A stretch of 64,000 nt of DNA from positions 4,412,501 to 4,476,500 of the forward strand of contig JAMLJC010000001.1 of NCBI GenBank assembly GCA_023953845.1, given 5' to 3'. This DNA comes from Rhizobiaceae bacterium (lineage in GTDB: Bacteria; Pseudomonadota; Alphaproteobacteria; Rhizobiales; Rhizobiaceae). The stretch's first letter is position 1. Each line of letters opens with the position of its first letter. This document shows, piece by piece, positions 9,860 through 18,989 of the stretch. The notes under the pieces are model-generated. The model searched no databases and was not told where the DNA came from. It saw nothing but the letters and a program-made list of their open reading frames with translations. Position numbers and translations under genes: made by a program.

Positions 9860-10312
9860 TTAGCGATACATCGCCTCACTGACACGTTTCGGCGTGCTGC
9901 GGGATATGGTGGTGGACACCACCGCAGGCGGATCGCTGGCCGGAAAGCTGTCTTCCAGCCCGGTCTGCAACTGCTCTTCGAGCGTGATCCTGTTCTCGGA
10001 CCGTCCCGGCGTACGGCGCATCGCCGCCGATTCGAGCGGCTGCTTGTTGTCCGGCAGGGAACGAACGTCCTTGATGGCCGCGAAAAGCTGCTCGACCGCA
10101 AATTCCTTCACGTCTTCGAGGTTCGACATTTCCGCTTCATGACATTCGATGCGGTCCACCATCGCCTTCTCGAAGGCTTGCAAGCCCGCATCGCCTTGAA
10201 TCTGCGCGATTCTGTGCAGGGCTTCCCGGAGAATCATCGGTCCGAAAGCCGTGCAGGCATCCAGTTTCATCTGGGCAAGTTTCTCAGGCTGCATTCTACC
10301 GAGGTCAGACAT
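9860..10312 (-). CDS. conserved hypothetical protein with LEDSFPASDPP motif
   Basis: Protein of 150 residues with no recognised function. The N-terminal half is helical with several charged pairs (MKLDACTAFGPM, EKAMVDRIECHEAEM). The C-terminal half is probably disordered and holds TLEEQLQTGLEDSFPASDPP, a short motif found in many small alphaproteobacterial proteins of unknown role. No signal peptide or membrane helix is seen. ATG at 10312 is chosen since GGAG lies nine bases upstream; the longer reading to 10450 has an atypical Arg/Cys-rich leader. It is divergent from the SDR gene across 161 bases. Confidence 0.7.
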   Translation of the reverse strand: MSDLGRMQPEKLAQMKLDACTAFGPMILREALHRIAQIQGDAGLQAFEKAMVDRIECHEAEMSNLEDVKEFAVEQLFAAIKDVRSLPDNKQPLESAAMRRTPGRSENRITLEEQLQTGLEDSFPASDPPAVVSTTISRSTPKRVSEAMYR

Positions 10313-10473
10313 TGTCGATCTCCGTGGAGCAAAGGGTGCGACGACAACTTCCGACAGGCGACATAGGTTCCCGCATAAATCCTTTCGCCATCGGGACAGC
10401 AGACGGTTGAAGCGGGGTGACGTTTCGCCGAAGCAGGTTATTGTTCGCATCCAAAATGATTTGAGAGGACGTC

Positions 10474-11238
10474 ATGGATCTTGGAATACGCGGCCGGACA
10501 GCAATCGTCTGCGCCTCCAGCAAGGGCATCGGGCGCGGTTGCGCGCAGGCGCTGGCCGAAGCCGGTTGCGATCTCGTGCTCAACGGACGGCGCGCCGAAA
10601 TACTCGCGGCCACCGCGAGCGACATTCGAAGCCGTTACGGCGTGAAGGTGGCCGAGGTCGCCGGCGATATCTCCGACCCGGTGGTCCAGCGCGACATGAT
10701 CGCTGCTGCCGGAACCGTCGACATCCTGGTCAACAACAATGGCGGCCCGCCGCCGCGTCCCTTTGCCGAGCTCGATCGTGAAAAGATCCTTGCCGGGGTC
10801 ACGCAGAACATGGTCACGGCGGTGGAACTCGTGCAGGCTGTCCTGCCGGGTATGACCGAGCGCCGTTTCGGCCGCATCGTCAACATCACCTCGCTTTCGG
10901 TCTATGTTCCGATACCCGGCCTCGATCTTTCGTCGGGGGCGCGGGCGGGTCTCACCTCCTTGCTCGCGGGCGTGGCGCGGACGGTGGCGGACAAGAACGT
11001 CACGATAAACAATCTGCTGCCGGGCAAGATCGACACGGACCGGTTGAAGACGACGAGCGGGGGCGACGAAAGCGACGATGAGCGGAAGGCGAGGCTGTCG
11101 GCGACCGTGCCGGCGAGACGTCTCGGCACCATCGAGGAATTCGGCCAGATTTGCGCCTTTTTCTGCTCGGTGCATGCAGGCTATCTGACGGGACAGAACA
11201 TCCCGATCGACGGCGGGACCTATATCAGCGCGTTCTGA
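10474..11238 (+). CDS. SDR family oxidoreductase-like protein with degenerate active site
   Basis: Short-chain dehydrogenase/reductase fold, 254 residues. The nucleotide-binding motif is ASSKGIG in place of TGxxxGIG, and the NNAG position reads NNNGGPPP. The catalytic Tyr-x-x-x-Lys is missing: by alignment to YxxSKAGL this protein has SSGARAGL, so Tyr is Ser and Lys is Arg. It matches a known divergent group of '3-oxoacyl-ACP reductase-like' proteins that lack the perfect tetrad. It may still bind NAD(P), but classical reductase activity is doubtful. The start ATG follows GAGAGGAC. It lies 47 bases upstream of maeB in the same direction. Confidence 0.88.
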   Translation: MDLGIRGRTAIVCASSKGIGRGCAQALAEAGCDLVLNGRRAEILAATASDIRSRYGVKVAEVAGDISDPVVQRDMIAAAGTVDILVNNNGGPPPRPFAELDREKILAGVTQNMVTAVELVQAVLPGMTERRFGRIVNITSLSVYVPIPGLDLSSGARAGLTSLLAGVARTVADKNVTINNLLPGKIDTDRLKTTSGGDESDDERKARLSATVPARRLGTIEEFGQICAFFCSVHAGYLTGQNIPIDGGTYISAF

Positions 11239-11285
11239 TATAGGGGAACGGATCGGCAGATCGCATTTGGGGAGCGAACATCATC

Positions 11286-13610
11286 ATGGATCAAGAGGCC
11301 AAGAAACCCGTGCGTTCGGATCTCGACGAGGCGGCGCTCTTCTTCCATCGCTATCCAACTCCGGGAAAGCTGGAAATCCAGGCGACGAAGCCGCTGGGCA
11401 ACCAGCGCGATCTGGCGCTCGCCTATTCGCCCGGCGTCGCCGCGCCGTGTCTGGAAATCCACGCCGATCCGGTCACGGCTGCCGACTATACCGGCCGCGC
11501 CAATCTGGTGGGCGTCGTCTCCAACGGTTCGGCCGTGCTCGGCCTCGGCAATATCGGTCCCCTCGCCTCGAAACCCGTGATGGAGGGGAAGGCCGTTCTC
11601 TTCAAGAAGTTCGCCGGCATCGACGTGTTCGATATCGAGATCGACGCGCCGGAAATCGAAACGATGGTGTCGACGATCGCGGCGCTCGAACCGACCTTTG
11701 GCGGCATAAATCTCGAAGACATCAAGGCGCCGGAGTGCTTCGAGGTCGAGGAGCGGCTGAAGGCGCGGATGAAGATACCTGTCTTCCATGACGACCAGCA
11801 CGGCACGGCCATCATCGTCGCCGCCGCGGTCCTCAACGGGCTGGAACTTGCCGGAAAGAAGATCGCGGAAGCCAAGATCGTCACCTCCGGCGCGGGCGCC
11901 GCGGCGCTCGCCTGCCTCAACCTGCTCGTACAGCTCGGCGCGCGGATGGAGAACATCTGGGTGACCGACCGCTTCGGCGTCGCCTACAAGGGGCGCGTCG
12001 AAGAGATGGACCGGTGGAAGGACCCCTACGTCAAGGACACCGACGCCCGCACGCTCGCCGATGTCATCGGCGGCGCCGATGTGTTTCTCGGCCTGTCCGC
12101 GGCCGGGGTGCTGAAACCGGAACTCCTGGCGAGCATGGCGCCTAAGCCGCTGATCCTCGCGCTCGCCAACCCCACGCCGGAGATCATGCCGGAGGCGGCG
12201 CGGGAGGCGCGGCCCGATGCGATGATCTGCACCGGCCGTTCCGATTTCCCCAATCAGGTCAACAACGTCCTCTGCTTTCCTTATATCTTTCGCGGGGCGC
12301 TCGACTGCGGCGCCAGCGCGATCAACGAACCCATGAAGATGGCGGCGGTGCGCGCCATCGCCGAACTGGCGCGCGAGGAACCCTCGGATGTCGCCGCGCG
12401 CGCCTATTCCGGCGAAACGCCGACCTTCGGTCCGGATTTCCTCATCCCCTCGCCTTTCGACCCGCGTCTTATCCTGCGGATCGCGCCGGCCGTTGCAAAA
12501 GCCGCCTGCGAGACGGGCGCGGCGATGCGGCCGATCGAAGACTGGACCGCTTACATCGACCGGCTGAACCGCTTCGTCTTCAAGTCCGGCCTCGTCATGA
12601 AACCGATCTTTTCGGCGGCGAAGACCGCGGCGGCCAAGCGCGTCATCTATGCCGACGGCGAGGACGAACGGGTACTGCGTGCAGCGCAGGTCTGCATCGA
12701 GGAAGGTATCGCCAAGCCGATACTGGTGGGTCGCCCCGCCGTCGTCGATGTCCGGCTGCGCCGCTACGGCCTGAAAATCCGGCCGGGCGACGATTTCGAG
12801 CTGATCAATCCCGAGGACGATCCGCGCTACCGCGACTATGTCGACCTGCTCATCCGCCTCTCCGGGCGACGCGGCGTGACGCAGGAGGCGGCGCGGACCA
12901 TGGTGCGCACCGATTCGACCGTGATCGCGGCGATCGCCGTCAAGCGCGGCGACGCGGACGCGATGATCTGCGGCCTCGAAGGCCGCTTCGAGAAACATCT
13001 GCGCAATGTCAGCCTGATCATCGGGCCGCGACCCGACATCACCGACCGCGATCTGTCGACGCTGTCCATGCTGATCTCGCAGCGCGGCGTCACGTTCCTC
13101 ACTGACACGCATGTGACGGTCGAGCCAACCGCCCATGAAATCGCGGAGATGACGGTGCTCGCGGCGGAGGAAATACGCCGCTTCGGCATCGAACCAAAGG
13201 CGGCGCTGCTGTCACACTCCAATTTCGGCTCGCGCGATACGGCGAGCACGAAGAAGATGCGGGAAGCCGTTGAAATCATTCATCGGATACGGCCAGATCT
13301 GGAATGCGACGGGGAAATGCACGCCGACGCCGCGCTTTCGGAGACGCTGCGCAACAGGGTCTTCCCGCACTCCAAGCTGAAGGGCGAGGCAAATCTGCTG
13401 GTGTTCCCGAACCTCGATGCGGCCAACATCACGCTGAACGCCGTCAAACAGATGATGGACGCGCTGCATGTCGGGCCGATCCTGCTCGGAACGGACAAGC
13501 CCGCCCATATTCTCGGCCCGTCCGTCACCTCGCGCGGCGTCGTCAACATGACCGCGCTCGCCGTCGTCGAGGCGAACCAGAAGCTGCAATACAATGTGAA
13601 GGCAGGTTGA
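11286..13610 (+). CDS. maeB: NADP-dependent malic enzyme with phosphotransacetylase-like domain
   Basis: Malic enzyme of the long MaeB type, 774 residues, converting malate to pyruvate and CO2 with reduction of NADP. The malic domain fills about residues 1-430 (FFHRYPTPGKLEI, YSPGVAAPC, FHDDQHGTA, NAD motif TSGAGAAALACL). The remainder is a phosphate acetyl/butyryltransferase-like domain (KRVIYADGEDERVLRA, PNLDAANITLN) that in characterised enzymes mediates regulation by acetyl-CoA instead of transferase activity. A GGGGAG site precedes the ATG. In rhizobia this enzyme feeds acetyl-CoA formation during growth on C4-dicarboxylates. Confidence 0.96.
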   Translation: MDQEAKKPVRSDLDEAALFFHRYPTPGKLEIQATKPLGNQRDLALAYSPGVAAPCLEIHADPVTAADYTGRANLVGVVSNGSAVLGLGNIGPLASKPVMEGKAVLFKKFAGIDVFDIEIDAPEIETMVSTIAALEPTFGGINLEDIKAPECFEVEERLKARMKIPVFHDDQHGTAIIVAAAVLNGLELAGKKIAEAKIVTSGAGAAALACLNLLVQLGARMENIWVTDRFGVAYKGRVEEMDRWKDPYVKDTDARTLADVIGGADVFLGLSAAGVLKPELLASMAPKPLILALANPTPEIMPEAAREARPDAMICTGRSDFPNQVNNVLCFPYIFRGALDCGASAINEPMKMAAVRAIAELAREEPSDVAARAYSGETPTFGPDFLIPSPFDPRLILRIAPAVAKAACETGAAMRPIEDWTAYIDRLNRFVFKSGLVMKPIFSAAKTAAAKRVIYADGEDERVLRAAQVCIEEGIAKPILVGRPAVVDVRLRRYGLKIRPGDDFELINPEDDPRYRDYVDLLIRLSGRRGVTQEAARTMVRTDSTVIAAIAVKRGDADAMICGLEGRFEKHLRNVSLIIGPRPDITDRDLSTLSMLISQRGVTFLTDTHVTVEPTAHEIAEMTVLAAEEIRRFGIEPKAALLSHSNFGSRDTASTKKMREAVEIIHRIRPDLECDGEMHADAALSETLRNRVFPHSKLKGEANLLVFPNLDAANITLNAVKQMMDALHVGPILLGTDKPAHILGPSVTSRGVVNMTALAVVEANQKLQYNVKAG

Positions 13611-13693
13611 TCGGTGCGGTAAACGAACGGTTAACCGGCGGCCATATAGCGTTTGAAGCGCGCGGCCGCGCGAGTCGCGCAGGGCACAATCCG

Positions 13694-14848
13694 ATGGATA
13701 CCGGGAAGCAGACGCTATTCGCAGGCCTTTGTCTGCTGGCGACGGTTGTTGGAACCGTCACGGCGGCACATGCCGACGCGCGTACCTGCCGCCGGCTCGA
13801 GGCCAAACTTGCCTCTCTCCAGACGTCAGGCGATCCGGATATCCGCGACCGCTACGAGCGCGCTGTGGCCGAACAGCGCGACGAATTGATGGCCGCGCGG
13901 AAGCGCGCGCGGACACTGGATTGCGGCTTCGTCCTGGGATTCGGCAGCGCCGAGTGCCAGGCCCTGAATATGCGCATCGAACAGATGGAGGCCAATCTCG
14001 CCGATCTCCAGCGAAAGCGTGACCTGCTGGCGCGACGCGCGGGCGACGGATACGATCGCGAGCGCGCGATGGTCGAAGGGCAGATGGCGGCCGCCGGGTG
14101 TACGGGAGACCGGTATGCGGATCGCCTGCGGGAGCTTGGGCGCGGGCCGACCGCGATCGACGAGAACGAAGGCAACCTCTTCGACAGGCTCGGCAACAGC
14201 AGCATCGAATATGCCGTACGCGGCGACGACAACGTGATCAGCATCCCCTCGCAGCAGGACGACTATTCCATCAAGGCATACCGCACCATGTGCGTGCGGA
14301 CTTGCGACGGCTATTACTTCCCGATGTCGCCGATGTCGTCGCGTGACGATTTCGGCCGCGACCAGCAGAATTGCGAGTCGATCTGCCCCGGCACGGAAAT
14401 GCGCGTCTATTACCAGCCGTCAGGCCGGTCGGATGTCGGCACGATGATGTCGGCGGCTACCGAAGAGCCCTATCCCGACCTGTCCACGGCCTATCTCTAC
14501 AGGCGGGCCGACGTGGAGCGGCCGCCTGCGTGCGGATGCGGCAGGATCGCGACGGCCCAGAACTATTCGATCATAGCCGGCGCCGGCTCGGCTGCGGCGG
14601 AAGAAGCCCCCGCTTCCCCGGTGATTCCGCATCCCTGGAGCCGCCCGGACGTCGCTGCCGATCCGGAGACGCTGTCCAACGCCGAAGGCGGTCTCGACAT
14701 CCGCCAGATGCGCGAATTGACGAAGCCGAAGGCCGCGAAGCTGCCGCCGCCCGGCGAGCGCCGGATCAGGGTCGTCGGGCCAACGTTCCTTCCCGACCCA
14801 ACAAAGGCAGAAGCTCCGCCAGTTCAGGACCCGACGAAAGTCCGGTAA
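13694..14848 (+). CDS. DUF2865 domain-containing exported protein
   Basis: Protein of 384 residues with a signal peptide (ending TAAHADA near residue 28) and a DUF2865 domain, typical of Hyphomicrobiales and of unknown function. A coiled-coil region (residues about 30-120, EAKLASLQ, AEQRDELMAARKRA) with paired cysteines is followed by the family core CVRTCDGYYFPMS, CESICPGTEMRVYY and ACGCGRIA. The last 80 residues are Pro-rich. Its 3' end overlaps the convergent gltX gene by 83 bases. A longer reading frame upstream only runs through maeB and is not used; the ATG at 13694 begins the signal peptide. Confidence 0.85.
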   Translation: MDTGKQTLFAGLCLLATVVGTVTAAHADARTCRRLEAKLASLQTSGDPDIRDRYERAVAEQRDELMAARKRARTLDCGFVLGFGSAECQALNMRIEQMEANLADLQRKRDLLARRAGDGYDRERAMVEGQMAAAGCTGDRYADRLRELGRGPTAIDENEGNLFDRLGNSSIEYAVRGDDNVISIPSQQDDYSIKAYRTMCVRTCDGYYFPMSPMSSRDDFGRDQQNCESICPGTEMRVYYQPSGRSDVGTMMSAATEEPYPDLSTAYLYRRADVERPPACGCGRIATAQNYSIIAGAGSAAAEEAPASPVIPHPWSRPDVAADPETLSNAEGGLDIRQMRELTKPKAAKLPPPGERRIRVVGPTFLPDPTKAEAPPVQDPTKVR

Positions 14849-16139
14849 GCGCGAGCCTCAGCGGCATGAACAGCGATTTGCCCTTGCGGCCGGTCTCCTT
14901 GCGGACATTGTCGGTCCAGATCTTCCATGTCGATCCGTTCCACGGCTCCTCCGGCAACAGCGCGAAGGCCTGGCGCAGGAACTCCCGGTCGGTTTCGCCG
15001 ATCTCGTCGGTCGCCTCCGGCCCCTTGCGCACGATCGCCCACCAGCGGGCCGCATCGCGGATCGTATCGAGGTTCCCACGGACGGCATTCCAGAACGGCT
15101 CGGCGATCTCGCCGGAAATGGTCATGGCGCCGAGCCGTTCGCGCGCGTCCTCGAACGGCATCTTGTGCAGAAGCGTCCGGTTCAGCGTCATCAGCTCGGC
15201 CGGATCGAACTTCGCCGCCGACTTGGAAGTAGCCGATATGTCGAAATGGCCGGCGAGCTCGTAAAGGTCGCGGGCTGCGACGATGTTCTCCGACGTGCCG
15301 ACCAGCACGGCGAGGGAAGCAACCGCCATCGCCTCGATACCCTGCTCCCGCAACCCTTCGATCGACAGCGAACCGGTGCGCTTGGACAGGCCTTCGCCAC
15401 TGACGGTCGTCAGAAGATTGTGGTGCCCGAAGCTCGGCGGTTCGCTGCCCAGCGCCTTGAAAAGCGCGATCTGAACGCCGGTGTTGGTGACATGGTCGTC
15501 GCCACGGATGACATGCGTGATGCCGAGGTCGATATCGTCGACGACGGAGGGCAGCGTATAAAGGTACGTGCCGTCCTCTCGCACCAGCACCGGGTCCGAC
15601 AGCGACGCCAGATCCACCGTTTCCTCGCCGCGAACGAGATCGGTCCAGGTGACCTCCGTGCGCTGTGTTTCCTGCGGTTCGGTGGCGAAGTTCGGCAGGA
15701 GGAAGCGCCAGTGCGGCCGCCGCCCGGCGCTCTCGAACCCGGCGATCTCCTCCCTGGTGAGCTTGAGCGCCTCGCGGCCGTAGACGGGGGGAAGCCGCCG
15801 CGTCAGCCGGATCTTGCGCTTGAGTTCCAGTTCCTCCTGCGTTTCGTAGCAGGGATACAGAAGCCCGGCGGCCTTCAGCTTCTCGACGGCGGCATCATAG
15901 AGCGGAAAACGACGGGACTGGTATTCGGTCGCATCCGGGAAGACGCCCAGCCAGTGCAGATCGTACAGGATGGCGTCGGCATATTCCTGCTTAGAACGCT
16001 CGACGTCGGTGTCGTCGAAGCGCTGCACGAAACGGCCATTGTGCTTTTGCGCGAAAAGCCAGTTGAACAGGGCCGTGCGCGCGTTCCCGATATGGATCTT
16101 TCCCGTCGGCGACGGGGCGAAACGGACGGTTATGTTCAT
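14766..16139 (-). CDS. gltX: glutamate--tRNA ligase
   Basis: Glutamyl-tRNA synthetase, 457 residues. The start MNITVRFAPSPTG leads directly into the class I HIGH motif (HIGNARTALFNW) and the KMSKS counterpart is seen as LSKRTGSLS near residue 245. The anticodon-binding domain follows (EEPWNGSTWKIWTDNVR). Many alphaproteobacteria carry two GltX paralogues, one of which charges tRNA-Gln for later amidation; which type this is cannot be decided here. Reading further upstream enters the MFS gene region and is not coding for this protein. No good SD precedes the start. Confidence 0.95.
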   Translation of the reverse strand: MNITVRFAPSPTGKIHIGNARTALFNWLFAQKHNGRFVQRFDDTDVERSKQEYADAILYDLHWLGVFPDATEYQSRRFPLYDAAVEKLKAAGLLYPCYETQEELELKRKIRLTRRLPPVYGREALKLTREEIAGFESAGRRPHWRFLLPNFATEPQETQRTEVTWTDLVRGEETVDLASLSDPVLVREDGTYLYTLPSVVDDIDLGITHVIRGDDHVTNTGVQIALFKALGSEPPSFGHHNLLTTVSGEGLSKRTGSLSIEGLREQGIEAMAVASLAVLVGTSENIVAARDLYELAGHFDISATSKSAAKFDPAELMTLNRTLLHKMPFEDARERLGAMTISGEIAEPFWNAVRGNLDTIRDAARWWAIVRKGPEATDEIGETDREFLRQAFALLPEEPWNGSTWKIWTDNVRKETGRKGKSLFMPLRLALTGLSSGPELAELLPLLGREGTLARRP

Positions 16140-16207
16140 GCGGGCGGGGGTTAAACGATGCGCCCGCGCTTGGCAAGTTGGCCAACCGGGCAGCGTTTCG
16201 GGCGGAT

Positions 16208-17425
16208 TCAAGCCTGCAGGCGTCTCTTTCCGAGGAAACGTGAAACCGGCACCATTAGAAGCGACACGCCGACGCAATAGAGTCCCATCGCAAGGATCTG
16301 GCCGGGATAGCTCACGCCGAGATCGATCAGATAACCTGTGAGCCCTGGCCCGACGGCCGATGCGAGCACGCTTGCCGACACGACGAGGGCGCGGATCGAG
16401 CCGAGATTCTTCAGGCCGTAGATTTCCGGCCAGACGGCGCCGAACAGCGTGGTCGACAGGCCGTTGGACACGCCGAGCAGCGCCATGAAGGCAAAAGCGC
16501 TCCATTGCGCGTCGATCGATCCAAGCACGAGACAGGCGGCCCCGAGCGGCAGGAGCACGAAGGGCAGCAGCGAGACGCCCGAGAATCGGTCGATGAGTTG
16601 GCCCACAAGCAGCGTGAAGCAGCTGTTCACCGCTGCGCTGACGGCGAACGAGGCAGCAAACGCCTCCATCGACCAGCCGCGGCTCTCCACCAGATAGACC
16701 TGGTGGAAGAAGATCACCGTGACGATGAAGGACGGCGCCATGACCGCCAGCATCAGCAGATAGAAATAGGGATCGCGGATGACTTCGGAACGCTTCCAGT
16801 CCCGCGCATCGCTGACGCGTGGCGTCGGGTCCGACGCGCGCGGGGTGCGGTTGACGGCCGCGAGCGACGACACCAGAGGCAGGGCGAATAACAGCAGGCT
16901 TACCGCCGCCAGCAGCCAGCCGTTGCGCCAGCCGATCGCGCCGGCAACGCTGACGAACAATATAGGCATCAGCGCATCGCCTGCATTGTGGCCCAGAATG
17001 ATGACCGACAGCGCTCTGCCCCGCTGCGCGGAAAACCATCGGGCAGTGCCCGTATAGGCGGTGTGAACCATCATCCCCTGCCCAAACAGCCTGAGCAGAT
17101 AGATGACCGGCAACAGCAGCGCGACATGATGGGAGAAGCCCATGGCGATCGCGCCAATGGCGAGCATCGGTATGACGACCATGGCCACCCGGCGGACGCT
17201 GTAGCGGTCCACGACCTGCCCTGCCCTTGTGAGCGTCAGCGCGCTGGCGAGGGTGGCGATCATATAGATCGTGCCGAAACCGCCATGCGAAAGCTCGTAT
17301 TCCCGACGGATATCGCCGGCCGACAGAGAAATGAACGTCGTCTGCCCGTAGATGGAGAAGAACGTCATCAGAAAGCCGGCCGCAAGCCAGCGCGCGTTCT
17401 CACGCAGAAAATGAAGGTAGGACAT
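16208..17425 (-). CDS. MFS transporter
   Basis: Major facilitator superfamily permease, 405 residues, about 12 hydrophobic segments split by a polar loop near residue 200 (RTPRASDPTPRVSD). The segment VVDRYSVRRVAM is the loop between helices 2 and 3 that carries the family's basic motif. The pattern of the N-terminal half resembles OFA/monocarboxylate-type carriers, but the substrate is not recognisable. It is transcribed in the same direction as gltX, 68 bases upstream of it; no co-regulation is evident. Confidence 0.88.
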   Translation of the reverse strand: MSYLHFLRENARWLAAGFLMTFFSIYGQTTFISLSAGDIRREYELSHGGFGTIYMIATLASALTLTRAGQVVDRYSVRRVAMVVIPMLAIGAIAMGFSHHVALLLPVIYLLRLFGQGMMVHTAYTGTARWFSAQRGRALSVIILGHNAGDALMPILFVSVAGAIGWRNGWLLAAVSLLLFALPLVSSLAAVNRTPRASDPTPRVSDARDWKRSEVIRDPYFYLLMLAVMAPSFIVTVIFFHQVYLVESRGWSMEAFAASFAVSAAVNSCFTLLVGQLIDRFSGVSLLPFVLLPLGAACLVLGSIDAQWSAFAFMALLGVSNGLSTTLFGAVWPEIYGLKNLGSIRALVVSASVLASAVGPGLTGYLIDLGVSYPGQILAMGLYCVGVSLLMVPVSRFLGKRRLQA

Positions 17426-17547
17426 TCTTGGCGGACCCGGGCGCGCGAGCCTTGGGCGAATCGCGACACCGCGTCAAACGATAGACCGCCTCCGCACAGG
17501 CGTCGCGGGGATTTCCTCAGCGCTTCAGGCGCATAGCACCGCCTTGG

Positions 17548-18264
17548 TCATTCGCCCATATACTGCCGCAGTTCTTCCGGCGAATGGTTGACGCCGATCG
17601 ACATGGACAGGATGCGCGAGAGCTGCATGCGCGGCAGGCCGGTTTCCTGCACCCATGTGTTGATCTGCTGCTGAATCTTCGCGAGGTCCTTTTTCGACGT
17701 CGGGCTTTCGGCGATGTCCAGTCCGGCATCCCGAAGCGCCGCGGCCATGTCGGACGAGATGACGAATGCATCCCAGCCTACCCATCGAAGGAAATACTGC
17801 CCGGTATTGCCGCCGAGCCGGCTGCCGTTCTTGCCGAGGAAGTCCATGAGGCCGACCTGATCGTCGGCGGGCCAGTCAGCGAGGAATTTTCCGAAACCGC
17901 CATGCTCGCCCGAGACCCGGTCGACGAAAGCGGCGTTCTCCCGGACGGAGCGTATCTTTTGCGGGTTGCGCACGATGCGTTTGTCGGAAGCGAGGTCGTG
18001 CCAGAAGTCATCCGGCTGGAAGAGCAGCCGTTTCGGCTCGAAGCCGAGAAAGGCTTCCTCGAACCCCGGCCATTTCTGCTCGATCACGCTCCACACGAAC
18101 CCGGCGGAAAAGACTCGTTCCGCCATGGCTGAAAGGATGCGGTCGTCAGGAAGATCGGCGACTATGCGATTGTCCGGCGCCTTGCCAAGAAGCGTCGACA
18201 GCGCAGCCTCGCCGCCCTTGCGTTCCGCCGCCCGCGCACGAATCTTCTGGAAGGAGAACATCAC
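17548..18264 (-). CDS. DNA-3-methyladenine glycosylase I (Tag-like) family protein
   Basis: Protein of 238 residues resembling the Tag branch of helix-hairpin-helix DNA glycosylases, which remove 3-methyladenine. The segments GFVWSVIEQKWPGFEEAF, LGFEPKRL and DKRIVRNPQKIRSVREN parallel the Tag core (FxGF(D/E)P then IVRNRxKI), and ESPTSKKDL lies near the end. The zinc-binding Cys and His of classical Tag at the N terminus are not apparent, so the substrate range is uncertain. Two ATGs (18264, 18261) are possible starts. Confidence 0.75.
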   Translation of the reverse strand: MMFSFQKIRARAAERKGGEAALSTLLGKAPDNRIVADLPDDRILSAMAERVFSAGFVWSVIEQKWPGFEEAFLGFEPKRLLFQPDDFWHDLASDKRIVRNPQKIRSVRENAAFVDRVSGEHGGFGKFLADWPADDQVGLMDFLGKNGSRLGGNTGQYFLRWVGWDAFVISSDMAAALRDAGLDIAESPTSKKDLAKIQQQINTWVQETGLPRMQLSRILSMSIGVNHSPEELRQYMGE

Positions 18265-18348
18265 CGGCCTCTCTGTGGAAAGGGCCGGAACCTAGCACGT
18301 CTCCGCGCCGCGACCCAACATCGACCGCGACCAGATCAAAGGGTGGCC

Positions 18349-18708
18349 CTAGATAGCCCGCCCTGCGAAATGCTCGGCCACGGCGAAAATCCATATGCCC
18401 GCAACAAGAACGATGGAAATCAGCACGGCGAGCGAGCCGCAATCCTTTGCCAGCTGGATGTCGATGTTGAATTCACGGCTGACCGCGTCGCAGGCTGCTT
18501 CGATGCCGGTGTTCAGGACCTCGACCACGATCAGGAACAGCACCGCGCCGATCAGCACCGCATAGCCGCGCCAGCTCGACGTGATCAGCCAGGCAAGCGG
18601 AAAGGACAATATGAGCAGGCCGAGTTCCTGCTGGAAGGCCGCTTCCGTTCGCGCCAGCTTGCGGAATGCCCGCACCGAATTCTGAAAGGCCTTGATCAGC
18701 CGTTCCAT
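18349..18708 (-). CDS. dgkA: diacylglycerol kinase
   Basis: Small integral membrane diacylglycerol kinase, 119 residues against 122 in E. coli. It phosphorylates diacylglycerol for lipid recycling. Three membrane helices are visible, and the family signature is present as VVEVLNTGIEAACD near residues 66-79. The N-terminal amphipathic part carries RAFRKLARTEAAFQQEL, matching the EEAFRQE region. It stands alone, followed by the Tag-like gene in the same direction. Confidence 0.95.
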   Translation of the reverse strand: MERLIKAFQNSVRAFRKLARTEAAFQQELGLLILSFPLAWLITSSWRGYAVLIGAVLFLIVVEVLNTGIEAACDAVSREFNIDIQLAKDCGSLAVLISIVLVAGIWIFAVAEHFAGRAI

Positions 18709-18989
18709 GAGTCACCCCGCTTTCGCCTCGTCATCCGACAAATCGCAGCCGGTGACAAGCCATGCCCAAACGTCACGCAACCCGATGCGCCATCATGCAG
18801 GAATCCTTCTCCAGACACGCCGCAGCATGTCCCAGGTCCGGCGATTGCTATGATTTTAATAAACAATTAGCGGTCGAGGGCTATAAGATCCATATTGGGT
18901 TTGCTTCAATTCCTGCTAACGGCCTGGTTGATCGCGCGCTTTCTTGGTCTGCGCTTTTCGCTTGACCGGCAGTCGGACCAAAGCATCGG

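Noticed and set aside
11220..13136. 638-codon minus-strand frame opposite maeB
   Set aside because: Antisense shadow with Arg/Asp/His-rich composition; maeB on the plus strand is clear.
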